This document shows, in pieces, positions 49,785 to 58,721 of a stretch of 64,000 nt of DNA. Under the pieces are notes generated by a model, which was not told where the DNA came from, made no database searches, and saw nothing but the letters and a program-made list of their open reading frames with translations. The stretch covers positions 577,244 through 641,243 of the forward strand of contig NC_015681.1 in assembly GCF_000217795.1 (NCBI RefSeq), in the 5' to 3' direction. Position 1 is the stretch's first letter. Every line of letters begins with the position of its first letter. A program made the position numbers and the translations under genes. The stretch comes from Thermodesulfatator indicus DSM 15286. GTDB taxonomy: Bacteria; Desulfobacterota; Thermodesulfobacteria; Thermodesulfobacteriales; Thermodesulfatatoraceae.

Positions 49785-51965
49785 ATGGCCGGCCGCATGA
49801 TAATTGTCTCTAATCGTCTGCCTGTAACTGTTACCAAGCGTGAAGGCAAGTTTTTCTTTAATCCCAGTGCCGGAGGGCTGGCCACCGGGCTTGGTTCTTT
49901 TTATCGCGAAACCGGTGGCGTATGGCTTGGTTGGCCTGGTATCTCCCTTGAGTCCGCCCGTGGCCACGAAGAAGATATCATCACCAAACTTGGAGAACTT
50001 TCCTGTAAGCCTGTTTTTCTTTCTAAGCGCTTGATTGAAAAATATTACTACGGCTTTTCCAATAAAACTCTCTGGCCTTTGTTTCATTACTTTTTGCAAT
50101 ATGCGGTTTTTGACCAGAAATTCTGGGAGTCTTATCGTCGTGCCAACCGCCTGTTTTGCGAGGCAGTTCTTGAAGTAGCCGAACCTGATAGCACTATCTG
50201 GGTGCACGATTACCAGCTTCTCCTGCTTCCGCAGATGCTTAGAGAAAAACTCCCTCAGGCCACCATCGGCTTTTTTCTTCACATCCCTTTCCCTTCTTAC
50301 GAAATTTTTAGGGTTCTTCCCTGGCGTGAAGAGATACTCAAAGGCCTTCTTGGGGCAGATCTTATTGGCTTTCACACTTACGACTACGTTAGGCATTTTA
50401 TAAGCTCCGTGCGTCGTATCCTCGGGTTTGAACACAGCCTTGGCATTATAACCACTGAAGACAGAGTTCTGCGGGTGGATGCCTTTCCCATGGGCATTGA
50501 CTACGAAAAGTTTGCCTACGCTCCAGAAAAAAAAGAAGTGCGCCAAGAGATAAAACGCATAAAACGCCGCACCGGGAACCGCAAAGTCATTCTCTCGGTA
50601 GATAGACTTGACTACACCAAAGGCATAGCTGAGCGTCTCAAGGCCTATGACCAGTTCCTTGAAAAATACCCCTCTTACAAGGAAAAAGTCGTGCTCATAC
50701 TGGTGGCCGTGCCTTCGCGCACGAGGGTGGAACATTACATGTTACTAAAAAAGGAGGTTGACGAACTGATTGGCCGTATAAACGGGCGTCACGGTGCCTT
50801 TGGTTGGACGCCGGTTTGGTATCTCTATCGTTCTCTTCCCTTTCATACCTTGGCAGCCCTTTACCACATTGCCGACGTAGCTCTCGTTACCCCTTTTAGA
50901 GACGGCATGAATCTTATCGCCAAGGAATACGTAGCCACTACCTCGGCTGATCACGGTATGCTGGTGCTTTCCGAAATGGCTGGCGCGGCCTCAGAATTAG
51001 GCGAGGCCATTATTATTAACCCGTACAATTTTTCGCAGATGATAGAAGCCCTGCGTGAGGCCCTAGAAATGGCGCCAGAAGAAAAGAGCCTTCGCAATTA
51101 TCTGATGAAAAATCGCCTGCGTCGCTACAACGTAAACCGCTGGGCCCACGAGTTTATGGAAAAACTCTACGAAATAAAAGAAGCACAACAGGCCTTCGTG
51201 GCCACCAACATCACCAAGGAGCTTCTCAAAGAGATTAAAGAAAATTTTGATAAGGCTGCCGAACGTATAGAATTTCTTGACTACGACGGAACACTTGTCA
51301 ATTTTGCTGGAAGGCCAGAGGCCGCTCGCCCAGACGAAGATCTGCTCAATCTCTTAAGAAAACTCACGGAAATTCCGAAAAATGAAGTAGTATTAATAAG
51401 CGGACGAGACAAAGACACCCTTGAGGCCTGGTTTGGAAATATTCCTTTAAATCTCGTGGCTGAACATGGTGTCTGGATAAAAGAAGCCCGTGGCGAGTGG
51501 CAAATGATTGAGGCCATAAGCCTTGACTGGAAAGAAGCCATTAGGCCGGTTATGGAAAATTTTGCCGACATTACTCCAGGAGCCTTTATAGAAGAAAAAG
51601 ACTACGCCCTTGTTTGGCACTACCGCAAGGCCGATCCAGAGCTTTCCGCCCAAAGGGCTCGCGAGCTAAAAGAAGCCCTTTTTGATATCACCCAAAACCT
51701 TGATTTGATGGTCCTTGAAGGAAACAAGGTGATAGAAGTCAAACCGGTTAACATTAACAAAGGCCGGGCGGCTAAATATTTTCTGGAAAAGAAAAACTTT
51801 GATTTTATTCTGGCCGTGGGAGATGATTGGACTGACGAAGACTTATTTGAAGTGATGCCAGAGCACGCCTACACCATAAAAGTCGGTTTTGGAGTTTCGC
51901 GGGCCAGATATCGGGCCAAAAATCCTCAAGAAGTACGCAAAATTCTTAAAACCTTGGTGACTTAA
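49785..51965 (+). CDS. Trehalose-6-phosphate synthase/phosphatase fusion
   Basis: A 726-residue bifunctional enzyme. Residues about 4-475 are a GT20 synthase (IIVSNRLPV, then VWVHDYQLLLLP-type HDYQLLLLP, VDRLDYTKG, RDGMNLIAKEY). Residues about 490-726 are a HAD-type phosphatase with LDYDGTLV (nucleophile near 499), ISGRDKDTL and VGDDWTDED. It makes trehalose-6-phosphate from a nucleotide-sugar and glucose-6-phosphate and then removes the phosphate. In E. coli these are separate OtsA and OtsB. It heads a three-gene operon with DUF5752 and a TreT-like gene. Confidence 0.95.
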   Translation: MAGRMIIVSNRLPVTVTKREGKFFFNPSAGGLATGLGSFYRETGGVWLGWPGISLESARGHEEDIITKLGELSCKPVFLSKRLIEKYYYGFSNKTLWPLFHYFLQYAVFDQKFWESYRRANRLFCEAVLEVAEPDSTIWVHDYQLLLLPQMLREKLPQATIGFFLHIPFPSYEIFRVLPWREEILKGLLGADLIGFHTYDYVRHFISSVRRILGFEHSLGIITTEDRVLRVDAFPMGIDYEKFAYAPEKKEVRQEIKRIKRRTGNRKVILSVDRLDYTKGIAERLKAYDQFLEKYPSYKEKVVLILVAVPSRTRVEHYMLLKKEVDELIGRINGRHGAFGWTPVWYLYRSLPFHTLAALYHIADVALVTPFRDGMNLIAKEYVATTSADHGMLVLSEMAGAASELGEAIIINPYNFSQMIEALREALEMAPEEKSLRNYLMKNRLRRYNVNRWAHEFMEKLYEIKEAQQAFVATNITKELLKEIKENFDKAAERIEFLDYDGTLVNFAGRPEAARPDEDLLNLLRKLTEIPKNEVVLISGRDKDTLEAWFGNIPLNLVAEHGVWIKEARGEWQMIEAISLDWKEAIRPVMENFADITPGAFIEEKDYALVWHYRKADPELSAQRARELKEALFDITQNLDLMVLEGNKVIEVKPVNINKGRAAKYFLEKKNFDFILAVGDDWTDEDLFEVMPEHAYTIKVGFGVSRARYRAKNPQEVRKILKTLVT

Positions 51966-51966
51966 C

Positions 51967-52632
51967 ATGGCTCAAGAAGTCCTTTTTCACGTAAAAGATT
52001 GTTCGCTGGTATCTATATCGCTGGGGGTCAAGGCTTATGTTCTAGCTGAACTTTTGGACCATGTGCGTGAAGTAGAAGAAGGCTGTATTTATCACCACTT
52101 CTGGGCCAGGCAGCTTAGGCCCTCTTTTGACCATCCGGAATTTCACAATGACTTTGCCGCCTGGGTGCATCGTGAGCTTCACGATTATGTGTTGGCCGAA
52201 CGTCTTAACCTGATAGCCCCGCATGAGTTTGAAAATCTGGAAGAATTACGAGAAGAGCTTATAAACGTGCTTGAAGAACGTTTTGATGAGCACGCTGACC
52301 TTCCCTGGCGCAAGGCTGACAAGCCTTTTTATTTTGTAAAAAGTCAGATAGTGGTTTTTGATACCGGGCGTCGTATTTCACATCCCAAAAAGGTGGCAGA
52401 AGTTCTACCAGGCTTTTCTCAAGGAAGTATTTTTTACCACTTCATAGATGCCCGCCGTCGTACTGAAAATGGTGTGGACGATTTTAGGGCCTGGCTTTCT
52501 GCTTTTGGAGAAGAATATGAAAAGTTGTCGGCCAAACTGGCCTCTATTGACCCTTATTTTTTCACTCTGACAGAAATTAGAGAGCAATTGCTAAACGTAT
52601 TCAAAAACTTCTTTGGGGCTCAGCATGAATAA
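51967..52632 (+). CDS. DUF5752 family protein
   Basis: A 221-residue cytoplasmic protein built from two similar halves. The first has GCIYHHFWARQLRP, then ELREELINVLEERFDE. The second has GSIFYHFIDARRR, then EIREQLLNVFKNFFG. It begins 1 bp after the trehalose synthase/phosphatase stop and overlaps the TreT-like gene by 8 bp, so tight co-translation is likely. No catalytic signature is evident. I infer a regulatory or partner role in trehalose metabolism. Confidence 0.8.
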   Translation: MAQEVLFHVKDCSLVSISLGVKAYVLAELLDHVREVEEGCIYHHFWARQLRPSFDHPEFHNDFAAWVHRELHDYVLAERLNLIAPHEFENLEELREELINVLEERFDEHADLPWRKADKPFYFVKSQIVVFDTGRRISHPKKVAEVLPGFSQGSIFYHFIDARRRTENGVDDFRAWLSAFGEEYEKLSAKLASIDPYFFTLTEIREQLLNVFKNFFGAQHE

Positions 52633-53872
52633 CGATCTCTTAGCCAAATATGAAGCGATTGTTGGCTCTGACGTTATAGACCAGTTAAAACAAATGGCCA
52701 GCCGCTTAAAAGACGCGCGCATCCTCCATGTGAACTCCACCCGCTACGGTGGCGGAGTAGCTGAGATTTTGCGTAGCATGGTGCCTTTGATGGAAGCCCT
52801 TGGGCTTTCGGTGCGCTGGGAAGTAATTGCCGGAGATGAGCCGTTCTTTCAGGTAACCAAGTCTTTTCACAATGCCTTACAGGGCTTTCCGGTAGATTTC
52901 ACGCCTGGCTCCATTGAAACTTACGAAAACAACAACCGTAAAGAGTTTGAAAAACTTGAAAAATTCCTGAAAGAAGCAGATTTTGTGGTTATTCATGATC
53001 CCCAGCCGGCTTTTCTTATAAAGCTCATGCCTGAACGTAAGAACAAGTGGGTCTGGCGTTGTCACATTGACCTGTCAAAGCCTTATCGCCCGGTGTGGCG
53101 TTACTTAAAAAACATCGTTAAAGATTACGACGCCAGCATCTTCTCCATGCCGGATTTCACCCAGCCCCTGCCCCATCCGCAGTACATCATTCCACCAAGC
53201 ATTGACCCGTTAACCGAGAAAAATATGGACCTTCCCGAAGACGAAGTAAAAGCGGTTTATGACCGCTTTGGCCTTGACCCTGAAAAGCCACTTGTGCTTC
53301 AGGTCTCCCGTTACGACCGCTTTAAAGACCCGGTTGGCGTAATTCAGGCCGCTATTATGGCTATGAAGTTTATACCATTTCAGCTGGTTTACGCAGGAGG
53401 CGGAGCGGCTGACGACCCTGAAGGTGAAATTATTTACCAGGAAGTCCAGGCCTTGGCTAAAGCTCATCCAGATATTCATGTGCTTTACCTTCCGCCAGAC
53501 GCCCATCGCACTATAAATGCTTTACAGCGTGCGGCTCACGTGGTGTTACAAAAGTCTATCAAAGAAGGTTTCGGTTTAACGGTTACCGAGGCCATGTGGA
53601 AATACAAACCGGTTATTGGTGGAGATACTGGCGGAATTAGACTTCAAGTGGTAAATCATCACACGGGTTTTTTGGTACACACCCCTGAAGGTACAGCCTT
53701 AAGAATTCGCTATCTTCTTTTTTATCAGGAAAAACGAAATGAAATGGGGAAGAAAGCCCACCAATTCGTAAAAGAAAACTTCCTTATAACACGGCACGTG
53801 CGCGATTATCTTTCTCTCATGCTTTCTTTTATCTCTGGAAACGGAGAAAGAATAGAACTTGAAGCTATTTAG
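52625..53872 (+). CDS. GT4-family glycosyltransferase, trehalose synthase TreT-like
   Basis: A 415-residue GT-B glycosyltransferase. HVNSTRYGGGVAEILRSMVP near residue 35 and GDEPFFQVTKSFHNALQG are typical of TreT, which makes trehalose from an NDP-glucose and glucose without a phosphate intermediate. VLQVSRYDRFKDP and SIKEGFGLTVTEAMW are the donor-site blocks. The ATG at 52625 is chosen; a TTG 12 bp earlier is possible. Trehalose phosphorylase-like activity is an alternative. Two trehalose routes thus sit in one operon. Confidence 0.88.
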   Translation: MNNDLLAKYEAIVGSDVIDQLKQMASRLKDARILHVNSTRYGGGVAEILRSMVPLMEALGLSVRWEVIAGDEPFFQVTKSFHNALQGFPVDFTPGSIETYENNNRKEFEKLEKFLKEADFVVIHDPQPAFLIKLMPERKNKWVWRCHIDLSKPYRPVWRYLKNIVKDYDASIFSMPDFTQPLPHPQYIIPPSIDPLTEKNMDLPEDEVKAVYDRFGLDPEKPLVLQVSRYDRFKDPVGVIQAAIMAMKFIPFQLVYAGGGAADDPEGEIIYQEVQALAKAHPDIHVLYLPPDAHRTINALQRAAHVVLQKSIKEGFGLTVTEAMWKYKPVIGGDTGGIRLQVVNHHTGFLVHTPEGTALRIRYLLFYQEKRNEMGKKAHQFVKENFLITRHVRDYLSLMLSFISGNGERIELEAI

Positions 53873-53949
53873 GTTGTGAATAGTTGCAAAGTTTGACATT
53901 AGAACCCGGACGATGTAGCCTAGTTTTTTAAACACTCTTAACTGTCTTT

Positions 53950-54645
53950 ATGGGCTCAACTACTCAAAAAGATTATAAAAAACTTTTGCTATTGACTTTT
54001 ACCATCACTCCTAGTGGGGCTATAAGCCCAGGACCTCTCTCTGCATTTGCCGTGGCCATGGGAGCGTCTATAGGTATTATTGGTGGCTTTCTTATAGCCA
54101 CCGGCCACTTAGTAGTAGAGCTATTATATCTCCTATTGCTTTATAAATTTTACCAAAATTTAGACAAGTTCTTGCGAAGATTCAAATTTTTATTCAATTT
54201 AATAATCACCACTTTTTTAGCCTATTTTGCCTATCTATTAGTTAAAGATGGTCTTCATATTTTCCATTATGGTTTAAACATACAAACAGCTGGCGTTGGC
54301 TCGGCAAACTATCTAAAAGCATTTTCAACAGGCATTATACTCACCGGATTAAACGTATATTTTCTTTTATGGTGGTTAAGTGTAGGAAAAATTTTACTGG
54401 AAGAATCCGCAAAAATTGGCTGGAAGGGTTTTTTAGCCATGTTTTCTGCTCATATTTCAATTGATTATATATGGCTAATGCTTCTAGCTGGTGGAGGAAT
54501 AGTCTTCAAACTTATAGGCTATAAAGCTTATGCTTCTCTTCTGCTATTTTTAGGAACAACTTTAGTCTATTTTGCTATTAAGATAGCTTTAGATACGTTT
54601 TCTATTAATCTTTCTCCCAGAAAAGTTTTGGCCAAAAATAAATAA
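53950..54645 (+). CDS. LysE-type membrane exporter-like protein
   Basis: A 231-residue membrane protein with about six hydrophobic segments. TPSGAISPGPLSAFAVAMGA near residues 18-37 resembles the LysE/RhtB signature for amino-acid export. There are two hydrophobic halves with a charged loop in between, and a basic tail. The substrate is unknown. Codons are AT-rich compared with the trehalose genes just upstream, and there is no Shine-Dalgarno. The gene stands alone and is bordered downstream by a repeat cluster. Confidence 0.75.
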   Translation: MGSTTQKDYKKLLLLTFTITPSGAISPGPLSAFAVAMGASIGIIGGFLIATGHLVVELLYLLLLYKFYQNLDKFLRRFKFLFNLIITTFLAYFAYLLVKDGLHIFHYGLNIQTAGVGSANYLKAFSTGIILTGLNVYFLLWWLSVGKILLEESAKIGWKGFLAMFSAHISIDYIWLMLLAGGGIVFKLIGYKAYASLLLFLGTTLVYFAIKIALDTFSINLSPRKVLAKNK

Positions 54646-54654
54646 TGAAACTGT

Positions 54655-55100
54655 AAGCTTAGATCATCGCGACCAGGTCCTTACCTCGTGAGATTGCTTC
54701 GCCCGCAATGACAGTAATGGAAAAGGAGCTCGCCGTGACAGGTAAAAAGCAACAACAAAAAATTGTCACCAACCGCCATTGGCTATCAACCAGCTACCAG
54801 TTTGTCATGCGAGGAGGCCTGTTTAAGGGGCCGACGGAGCAGTCTTTTAAACTACCATTAGCTAACTTCCATCAGCCAAGTATTCTTTAGTCTCTGTGAG
54901 CCCCTTCTCTTCTTGTCACTGCGAGCCCACTTGGGCGAAGCAGTCCCTGTCCCGAGCACAGCGAAAGGATCTCTAGGATAGAGATCGCCACGGTGACTGC
55001 GTTGCCTCGCGATGACAGAAAGGGGGCTAAACTGGAAGTTACGAGAGACTGCTTCGGACTTTATTGCGAGCAAAGCGAAGCAATCACCCCCCGCATGACC
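54655..55100. repeat. Intergenic composite repeat cluster
   Basis: The 496-bp gap between the LysE-like gene and pdxA holds GTGAGATTGCTTCGCCCGCAATGAC, GTCACTGCGAGCC and GCGAAGCAGTCCC units. An inverted CTCTAGGATAGAG unit and TAGCTAACTTCCATCAGCC blocks are also present. No complete terminal inverted repeats were found, and no open frame here is credible. Confidence 0.7.
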
Positions 55101-55141
55101 GGAATTGTCGCCTGTTCAATGCCCCATTGATACATAAAAAT

Positions 55142-56095
55142 TTACTGAGCAATTCTGTTTTTAGCCATGCGATAGGAGAGCTTTATGGCTGCTACTAGGC
55201 TATCTTCTTTAGCCAGACCTTTCCCGGCTATGTCGTAAGCGGTGCCGTGGTCAACCGAAGTTCGAACTATGGGGAGCCCCAGAGTCAGATTAACCCCGTC
55301 TTCAAAGTGTAGAAGTTTAAAAGGTATAAGCCCCTGGTCGTGATAAAGGGAGACTACCAAATCAAAATGTCCGTTTATGGCCCGGTAAAATAGGCTGTCA
55401 GCGGGATAAGGGCCAGAGAGGGGTAAGCCCTCTTCTTTTGCTTTTTTAACCGCGGGCTCTAAGATGCGAGCCTCTTCGTCTCCAAAAAGGCCACCCTCGC
55501 CAGCGTGGGGATTTAGAGCCGCAATTGCCAGGCGAGGATTTTTAATGGCTAGGTCTTCTCGCAAAAAGTTATAAGCCAGACGAGTAACCTTCAAAATAGC
55601 CTCTATTGAAAGCAGTTCAGGCACTTTACTTAAAGGTTCGTGAATGGTTACAAGGACTATTTTTAACTTTTCCCCGTAAAAGGCCATGGCGTATTCTTTA
55701 GTGTTGGTAAGGGCGGCAAGCATTTCCGTGTGCCCGGGGTAAGGTTCGCCAGCAAGTTTTAAAGCGGTTTTGCTTATCGGACAGGTCACCAGGCCATTTA
55801 ATTCACCGTTTAGGCACATTTTTAGGCCTTCTTTTATATAACGCACCATGGCCTTGGCAGTTTCAAGATTGGGCTTACCAGGAGTGTATTCGTCAAGCGA
55901 AGAAAGAGAAATAATTTGATTTTTATTAGGATAGGGGAGACGCAGGCGACGGGCCACTTCATTTAAAATAACTTTGTCCCCAAGAATGAAAAGCTCAAGG
56001 TCTTCAGGCCAGGATTTAGCCAGGGCCTTCAAGCAAATTTCCGGCCCCACTCCTGCCGGGCAACCCATCGTTACGCCAAGTTTAACTTTAGGCAT
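55142..56095 (-). CDS. pdxA: 4-hydroxythreonine-4-phosphate dehydrogenase
   Basis: A 317-residue oxidative decarboxylase of the DXP-dependent vitamin B6 pathway. Metal-binding His residues lie in PYPGHTEM, ALNPHAGEGGLFGDEE and VSLYHDQGLIPFK, the three standard places. Length and the start MPKVKLGVTMGCPAGVGPEI fit. The start overlaps the upstream radical SAM gene by 8 bp. pdxJ is not in the window. A distant paralogue of tetronate metabolism (PdxA2) is a less likely alternative. Confidence 0.92.
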   Translation of the reverse strand: MPKVKLGVTMGCPAGVGPEICLKALAKSWPEDLELFILGDKVILNEVARRLRLPYPNKNQIISLSSLDEYTPGKPNLETAKAMVRYIKEGLKMCLNGELNGLVTCPISKTALKLAGEPYPGHTEMLAALTNTKEYAMAFYGEKLKIVLVTIHEPLSKVPELLSIEAILKVTRLAYNFLREDLAIKNPRLAIAALNPHAGEGGLFGDEEARILEPAVKKAKEEGLPLSGPYPADSLFYRAINGHFDLVVSLYHDQGLIPFKLLHFEDGVNLTLGLPIVRTSVDHGTAYDIAGKGLAKEDSLVAAIKLSYRMAKNRIAQ

Positions 56096-57017
56096 AGTAA
56101 AAAATCTGGTTTTGGTGGCGTTTAGTTTTTGCCCGTCCCTTTTTTACTAGTTCTTCAAGCACTGATAGGGTAGCTTTAAAGTCACAGGAGAGAGCCTCGG
56201 CAATTTCTGAAGAAGGGGCAGGCCTACGGCTTATAAGCGCTAAAATTTCTTCTGCGCTTGGCTTACGCTTGCCGCTTTTTTCTTTCAGGGCCTCCCGGGT
56301 AATAACTTCTACCTCTCCCTTAAAAAGGGAAGCTATTTCTCGCAATTTATTTAACGGGAGGGCTTTAGCCTGACGATAGGCCGGAGGCCTATCCACTGAG
56401 TTTAGCTGAATTTTATCGGGAGAAATGTCTATTACTGTTTCGGCTAGGGCCCTGATTTCTTCTTCGTGGTCATTCACACCCGCTACTAACATGATCTCAA
56501 GCCATATCTCACCGGCAAATTCTTCTCTGAATTTTTTAAGACCTTCAATAATTTTTGAGGCGCAAAGCCCCTTTACCGGTTTATTTAATTTTTGAAAAAT
56601 TTCTTCGTTAACGGCATCAAGAGAAGGGAGCACCAAATCGGCATTTAGCAAAGCTTTACGAACTTCTTTCCGCCAGAGAAGAGACGAGTTAGTAAGCACA
56701 CAAATAGGACGGTCGGTAAGCTCTTTGGCAAAAATAATCAGTTCTTCTAACTCGGCGTGAAGAGTGGGCTCGCCTGAACCTGCAAAAGTAAGCACTTCAA
56801 AGCAAAGATTCTCATCAGCAAGCCTTTCTTGCAGGGCCTTTTTTATTTCTTCGGTAGGTCGGTAAAGGCGACGTTCAATAGTATGAACTTTGGTAGGCCC
56901 GATCTCACAATAAAGGCAATCAAAAGAGCATACCTTGGGGACAAGGGGATCCACCCCCAGAGATAATCCCAATCTCCTTGACTTTACCGGCCCAAAAACT
57001 ACACTTGCTGGCCGCAT
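56088..57017 (-). CDS. Radical SAM protein with C-terminal helical domain (COG0731-like)
   Basis: A 309-residue radical SAM enzyme. The cluster motif is C30-x3-C34-x2-C37 in VCSFDCLYCEIG, after SRRLGLSLGVDPL. FAGSGEPTLH is the SAM-binding GGE-like block. Residues about 255-309 look like a winged-helix domain (SSEIAEALSCDFKATLSVLEELVKKG). The reaction is not known. It shares one base with the aroF stop and overlaps pdxA by 8 bp, forming the aroF-SAM-pdxA operon. Confidence 0.85.
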   Translation of the reverse strand: MRPASVVFGPVKSRRLGLSLGVDPLVPKVCSFDCLYCEIGPTKVHTIERRLYRPTEEIKKALQERLADENLCFEVLTFAGSGEPTLHAELEELIIFAKELTDRPICVLTNSSLLWRKEVRKALLNADLVLPSLDAVNEEIFQKLNKPVKGLCASKIIEGLKKFREEFAGEIWLEIMLVAGVNDHEEEIRALAETVIDISPDKIQLNSVDRPPAYRQAKALPLNKLREIASLFKGEVEVITREALKEKSGKRKPSAEEILALISRRPAPSSEIAEALSCDFKATLSVLEELVKKGRAKTKRHQNQIFYYA

Positions 57018-58150
57018 TACGGTTTAGGAGCCATATTTTGAAAATTACAGCGGGCCACGATGTTTTTCATGTCAAGGTAGGCCTCTCGAGCTCGGTTAAT
57101 ATAATCGAGGAAGCAAGGAATTTCTTCAAGAAAAAGGGCCTGCGGGCCGTCACATAGGGCGCGATGCGGATCCGGATGAAATTCCACAAGCACCATATTG
57201 GCTCCGGATATCACTCCTTGAGCGGCTACATGGTAAATGTCTTTTATGCCGTCAGGAGCAGCCACTCTTGAACCTATAGGATGAGACGGATCAACGCAAA
57301 CGGGAAGACGGGTGAGCCTTTTGATTACCGGCACATGCCCGAAATCAACCAGGTTACGGTGAGGATCTCCAAGATGAGTTCTTACCCCACGCAGGCAGAA
57401 GATAATATTGTGATTCCCCTCGCTGGCAATGTATTCACAGGCGTTTAAGCTTTCTTCTATGGTAAGCCCCATGCCTCGCTTGTAAAGAACTGGGAACTCT
57501 TGCTGATTGCCTACGGCCTTTAAAAGCTCAAAATTCTGGGCATTACGCGTCCCTATTTGAAGCATCACCCCTGTGGGATGGCCTGCTTTTTCTAGTTCTT
57601 CCCAGATTTCGTCTATATGATGCGGTGAAAGGACTTCCATAGCGATTATAGCGATATTGTATTTCCCAGCCAGTTCAAAAAGCCAGGGGAGACATTCTCT
57701 GCCATGACCTTGAAAGTCGTAAGGAGAAGTCCTCGGTTTATAAGCCCCCATGCGCGCTGTGCGCACCCCGGCTTCATTCATGGCCTTAAAAATGGCCTCT
57801 ACATTTTCTTTGGTGTCAGCCGCACAAAGGCCCATGAACACGTGGAAGGAATCCTGGTCAAAGTGAAGACCTTTATAATCAAACCCTACAGGTTCTAAAT
57901 CACCGTGGCGCCCAATCTGACGATACTTGGCCGAGACTCTGACTACCTTTTCAACTCCGGGTAAACTTTGAAGCAGCTCTACAGGAAGATCGTAATCTTC
58001 TCCAATAAGGTGGATTTCTATAACTTTACGTGTAACTCCCTGATATTCAGCTACTAAAGTCTTAATCCCCTTAAGCTCTGAAAGATATTTCATTAAAAAT
58101 TTAAACTCCGGAGTTTCCTGGGTAATTTCGGGTTTAAGAATAATAATCAT
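57017..58150 (-). CDS. aroF: 3-deoxy-7-phosphoheptulonate synthase, type Ibeta
   Basis: A 377-residue DAHP synthase, entry to aromatic amino acid synthesis. The N-terminal 70 residues are a ferredoxin-like regulatory domain (MIIILKPEITQE...), which gives aromatic feedback in Thermotoga-type enzymes. The barrel has ARMGAYKPRTSPYDFQGHG, QIGTRNAQN, YKRGMGLTIEE, CVDPSHPIGSR and VEFHPDPHRALCDGPQ. It has no chorismate mutase domain. AGGAGG precedes the ATG, and a promoter-like sequence is just upstream. It heads a three-gene operon. Confidence 0.95.
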   Translation of the reverse strand: MIIILKPEITQETPEFKFLMKYLSELKGIKTLVAEYQGVTRKVIEIHLIGEDYDLPVELLQSLPGVEKVVRVSAKYRQIGRHGDLEPVGFDYKGLHFDQDSFHVFMGLCAADTKENVEAIFKAMNEAGVRTARMGAYKPRTSPYDFQGHGRECLPWLFELAGKYNIAIIAMEVLSPHHIDEIWEELEKAGHPTGVMLQIGTRNAQNFELLKAVGNQQEFPVLYKRGMGLTIEESLNACEYIASEGNHNIIFCLRGVRTHLGDPHRNLVDFGHVPVIKRLTRLPVCVDPSHPIGSRVAAPDGIKDIYHVAAQGVISGANMVLVEFHPDPHRALCDGPQALFLEEIPCFLDYINRAREAYLDMKNIVARCNFQNMAPKP

Positions 58151-58182
58151 TCAAATCCACCTCCTAAAAACTTTAAAAAGCA

Positions 58183-58209
58183 TTGTACCCCTCATTTTGA
58201 GCTTTGCAA
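58183..58209 (-). promoter_or_regulatory. Putative promoter of the aroF operon
   Basis: On the minus strand TACAAT (about 58183-58188) lies 15 or 16 bp after TTGCAA (about 58204-58209). The leader to the ATG would be about 25 nt. Confidence 0.4.
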
Positions 58210-58236
58210 TTTTTAGAAATTTTAAATTTATTTACA

Positions 58237-58625
58237 GAGACCTTTGCACATAGATTGAGATTACTTCGCTACTTCGTGGCCCGCAATGACCCTGCTGGGC
58301 CACTTCGTCGGCCCTGCGGGGCTCCTCGTAAATATGAGTGAAAAGTAAAAATTGTTTACCACCAGCTATCAGCCATCTACCACTCAGTCACTGCGAGCGG
58401 AACGAAGCAGTCTCAGAGATTACTTCGTCGGCGCTACGCGCCTACTCGTAATGACCAGGTTGGGCCACTTCGTCGGCAATACTGGTATCCTCGCGTGTAT
58501 AAGTAAGTGAGAAGTGACAATTATTTACCATCAGCCACCAGCCATCGGCCATCTGCTATTTTGTCACTGCGAGCCCGTACGGGCGAAGCAGTCTCTTAAA
58601 TATAGCATTATTTTGTAAAGGTCTC
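58237..58625. mobile_element. MITE-like element with terminal inverted repeats, 389 bp
   Basis: GAGACCTTTGCACAT (58237-58251) and ATTTTGTAAAGGTCTC (58610-58625) are imperfect inverted repeats of the same sequence as the ends at 20821 and 20995. The inside contains repeated GTCACTGCGAG, CTCGTAATGACC and CATCAGCCATC units in both orientations. It fills the gap between the aroF promoter and mscS. No clean target duplication is visible. Confidence 0.6.
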
Positions 58626-58663
58626 TTAATAGAATTTTAAAAAGCTTATAGAATTTAAAAAGC

Positions 58664-58694
58664 TTGCATTTTTTTAACAAATAGATATTATAAT
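58664..58694 (+). promoter_or_regulatory. Putative promoter of the mscS-type gene
   Basis: A perfect TATAAT (58689-58694) lies 19 bp after TTGCAT (58664-58669). The leader is about 22 nt and contains AAGGAGGG before the ATG. The AT-rich stretch has a short direct repeat AAAAAGCTT. Confidence 0.45.
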
Positions 58695-58721
58695 CCAAAA
58701 ATATTTTAAAGGAGGGTAACG

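Noticed and set aside
49626..50735. A 369-residue minus-strand gene
   Set aside because: It is the complement of the aspS end and the GT20 domain of the trehalose fusion, whose family motifs are unambiguous.
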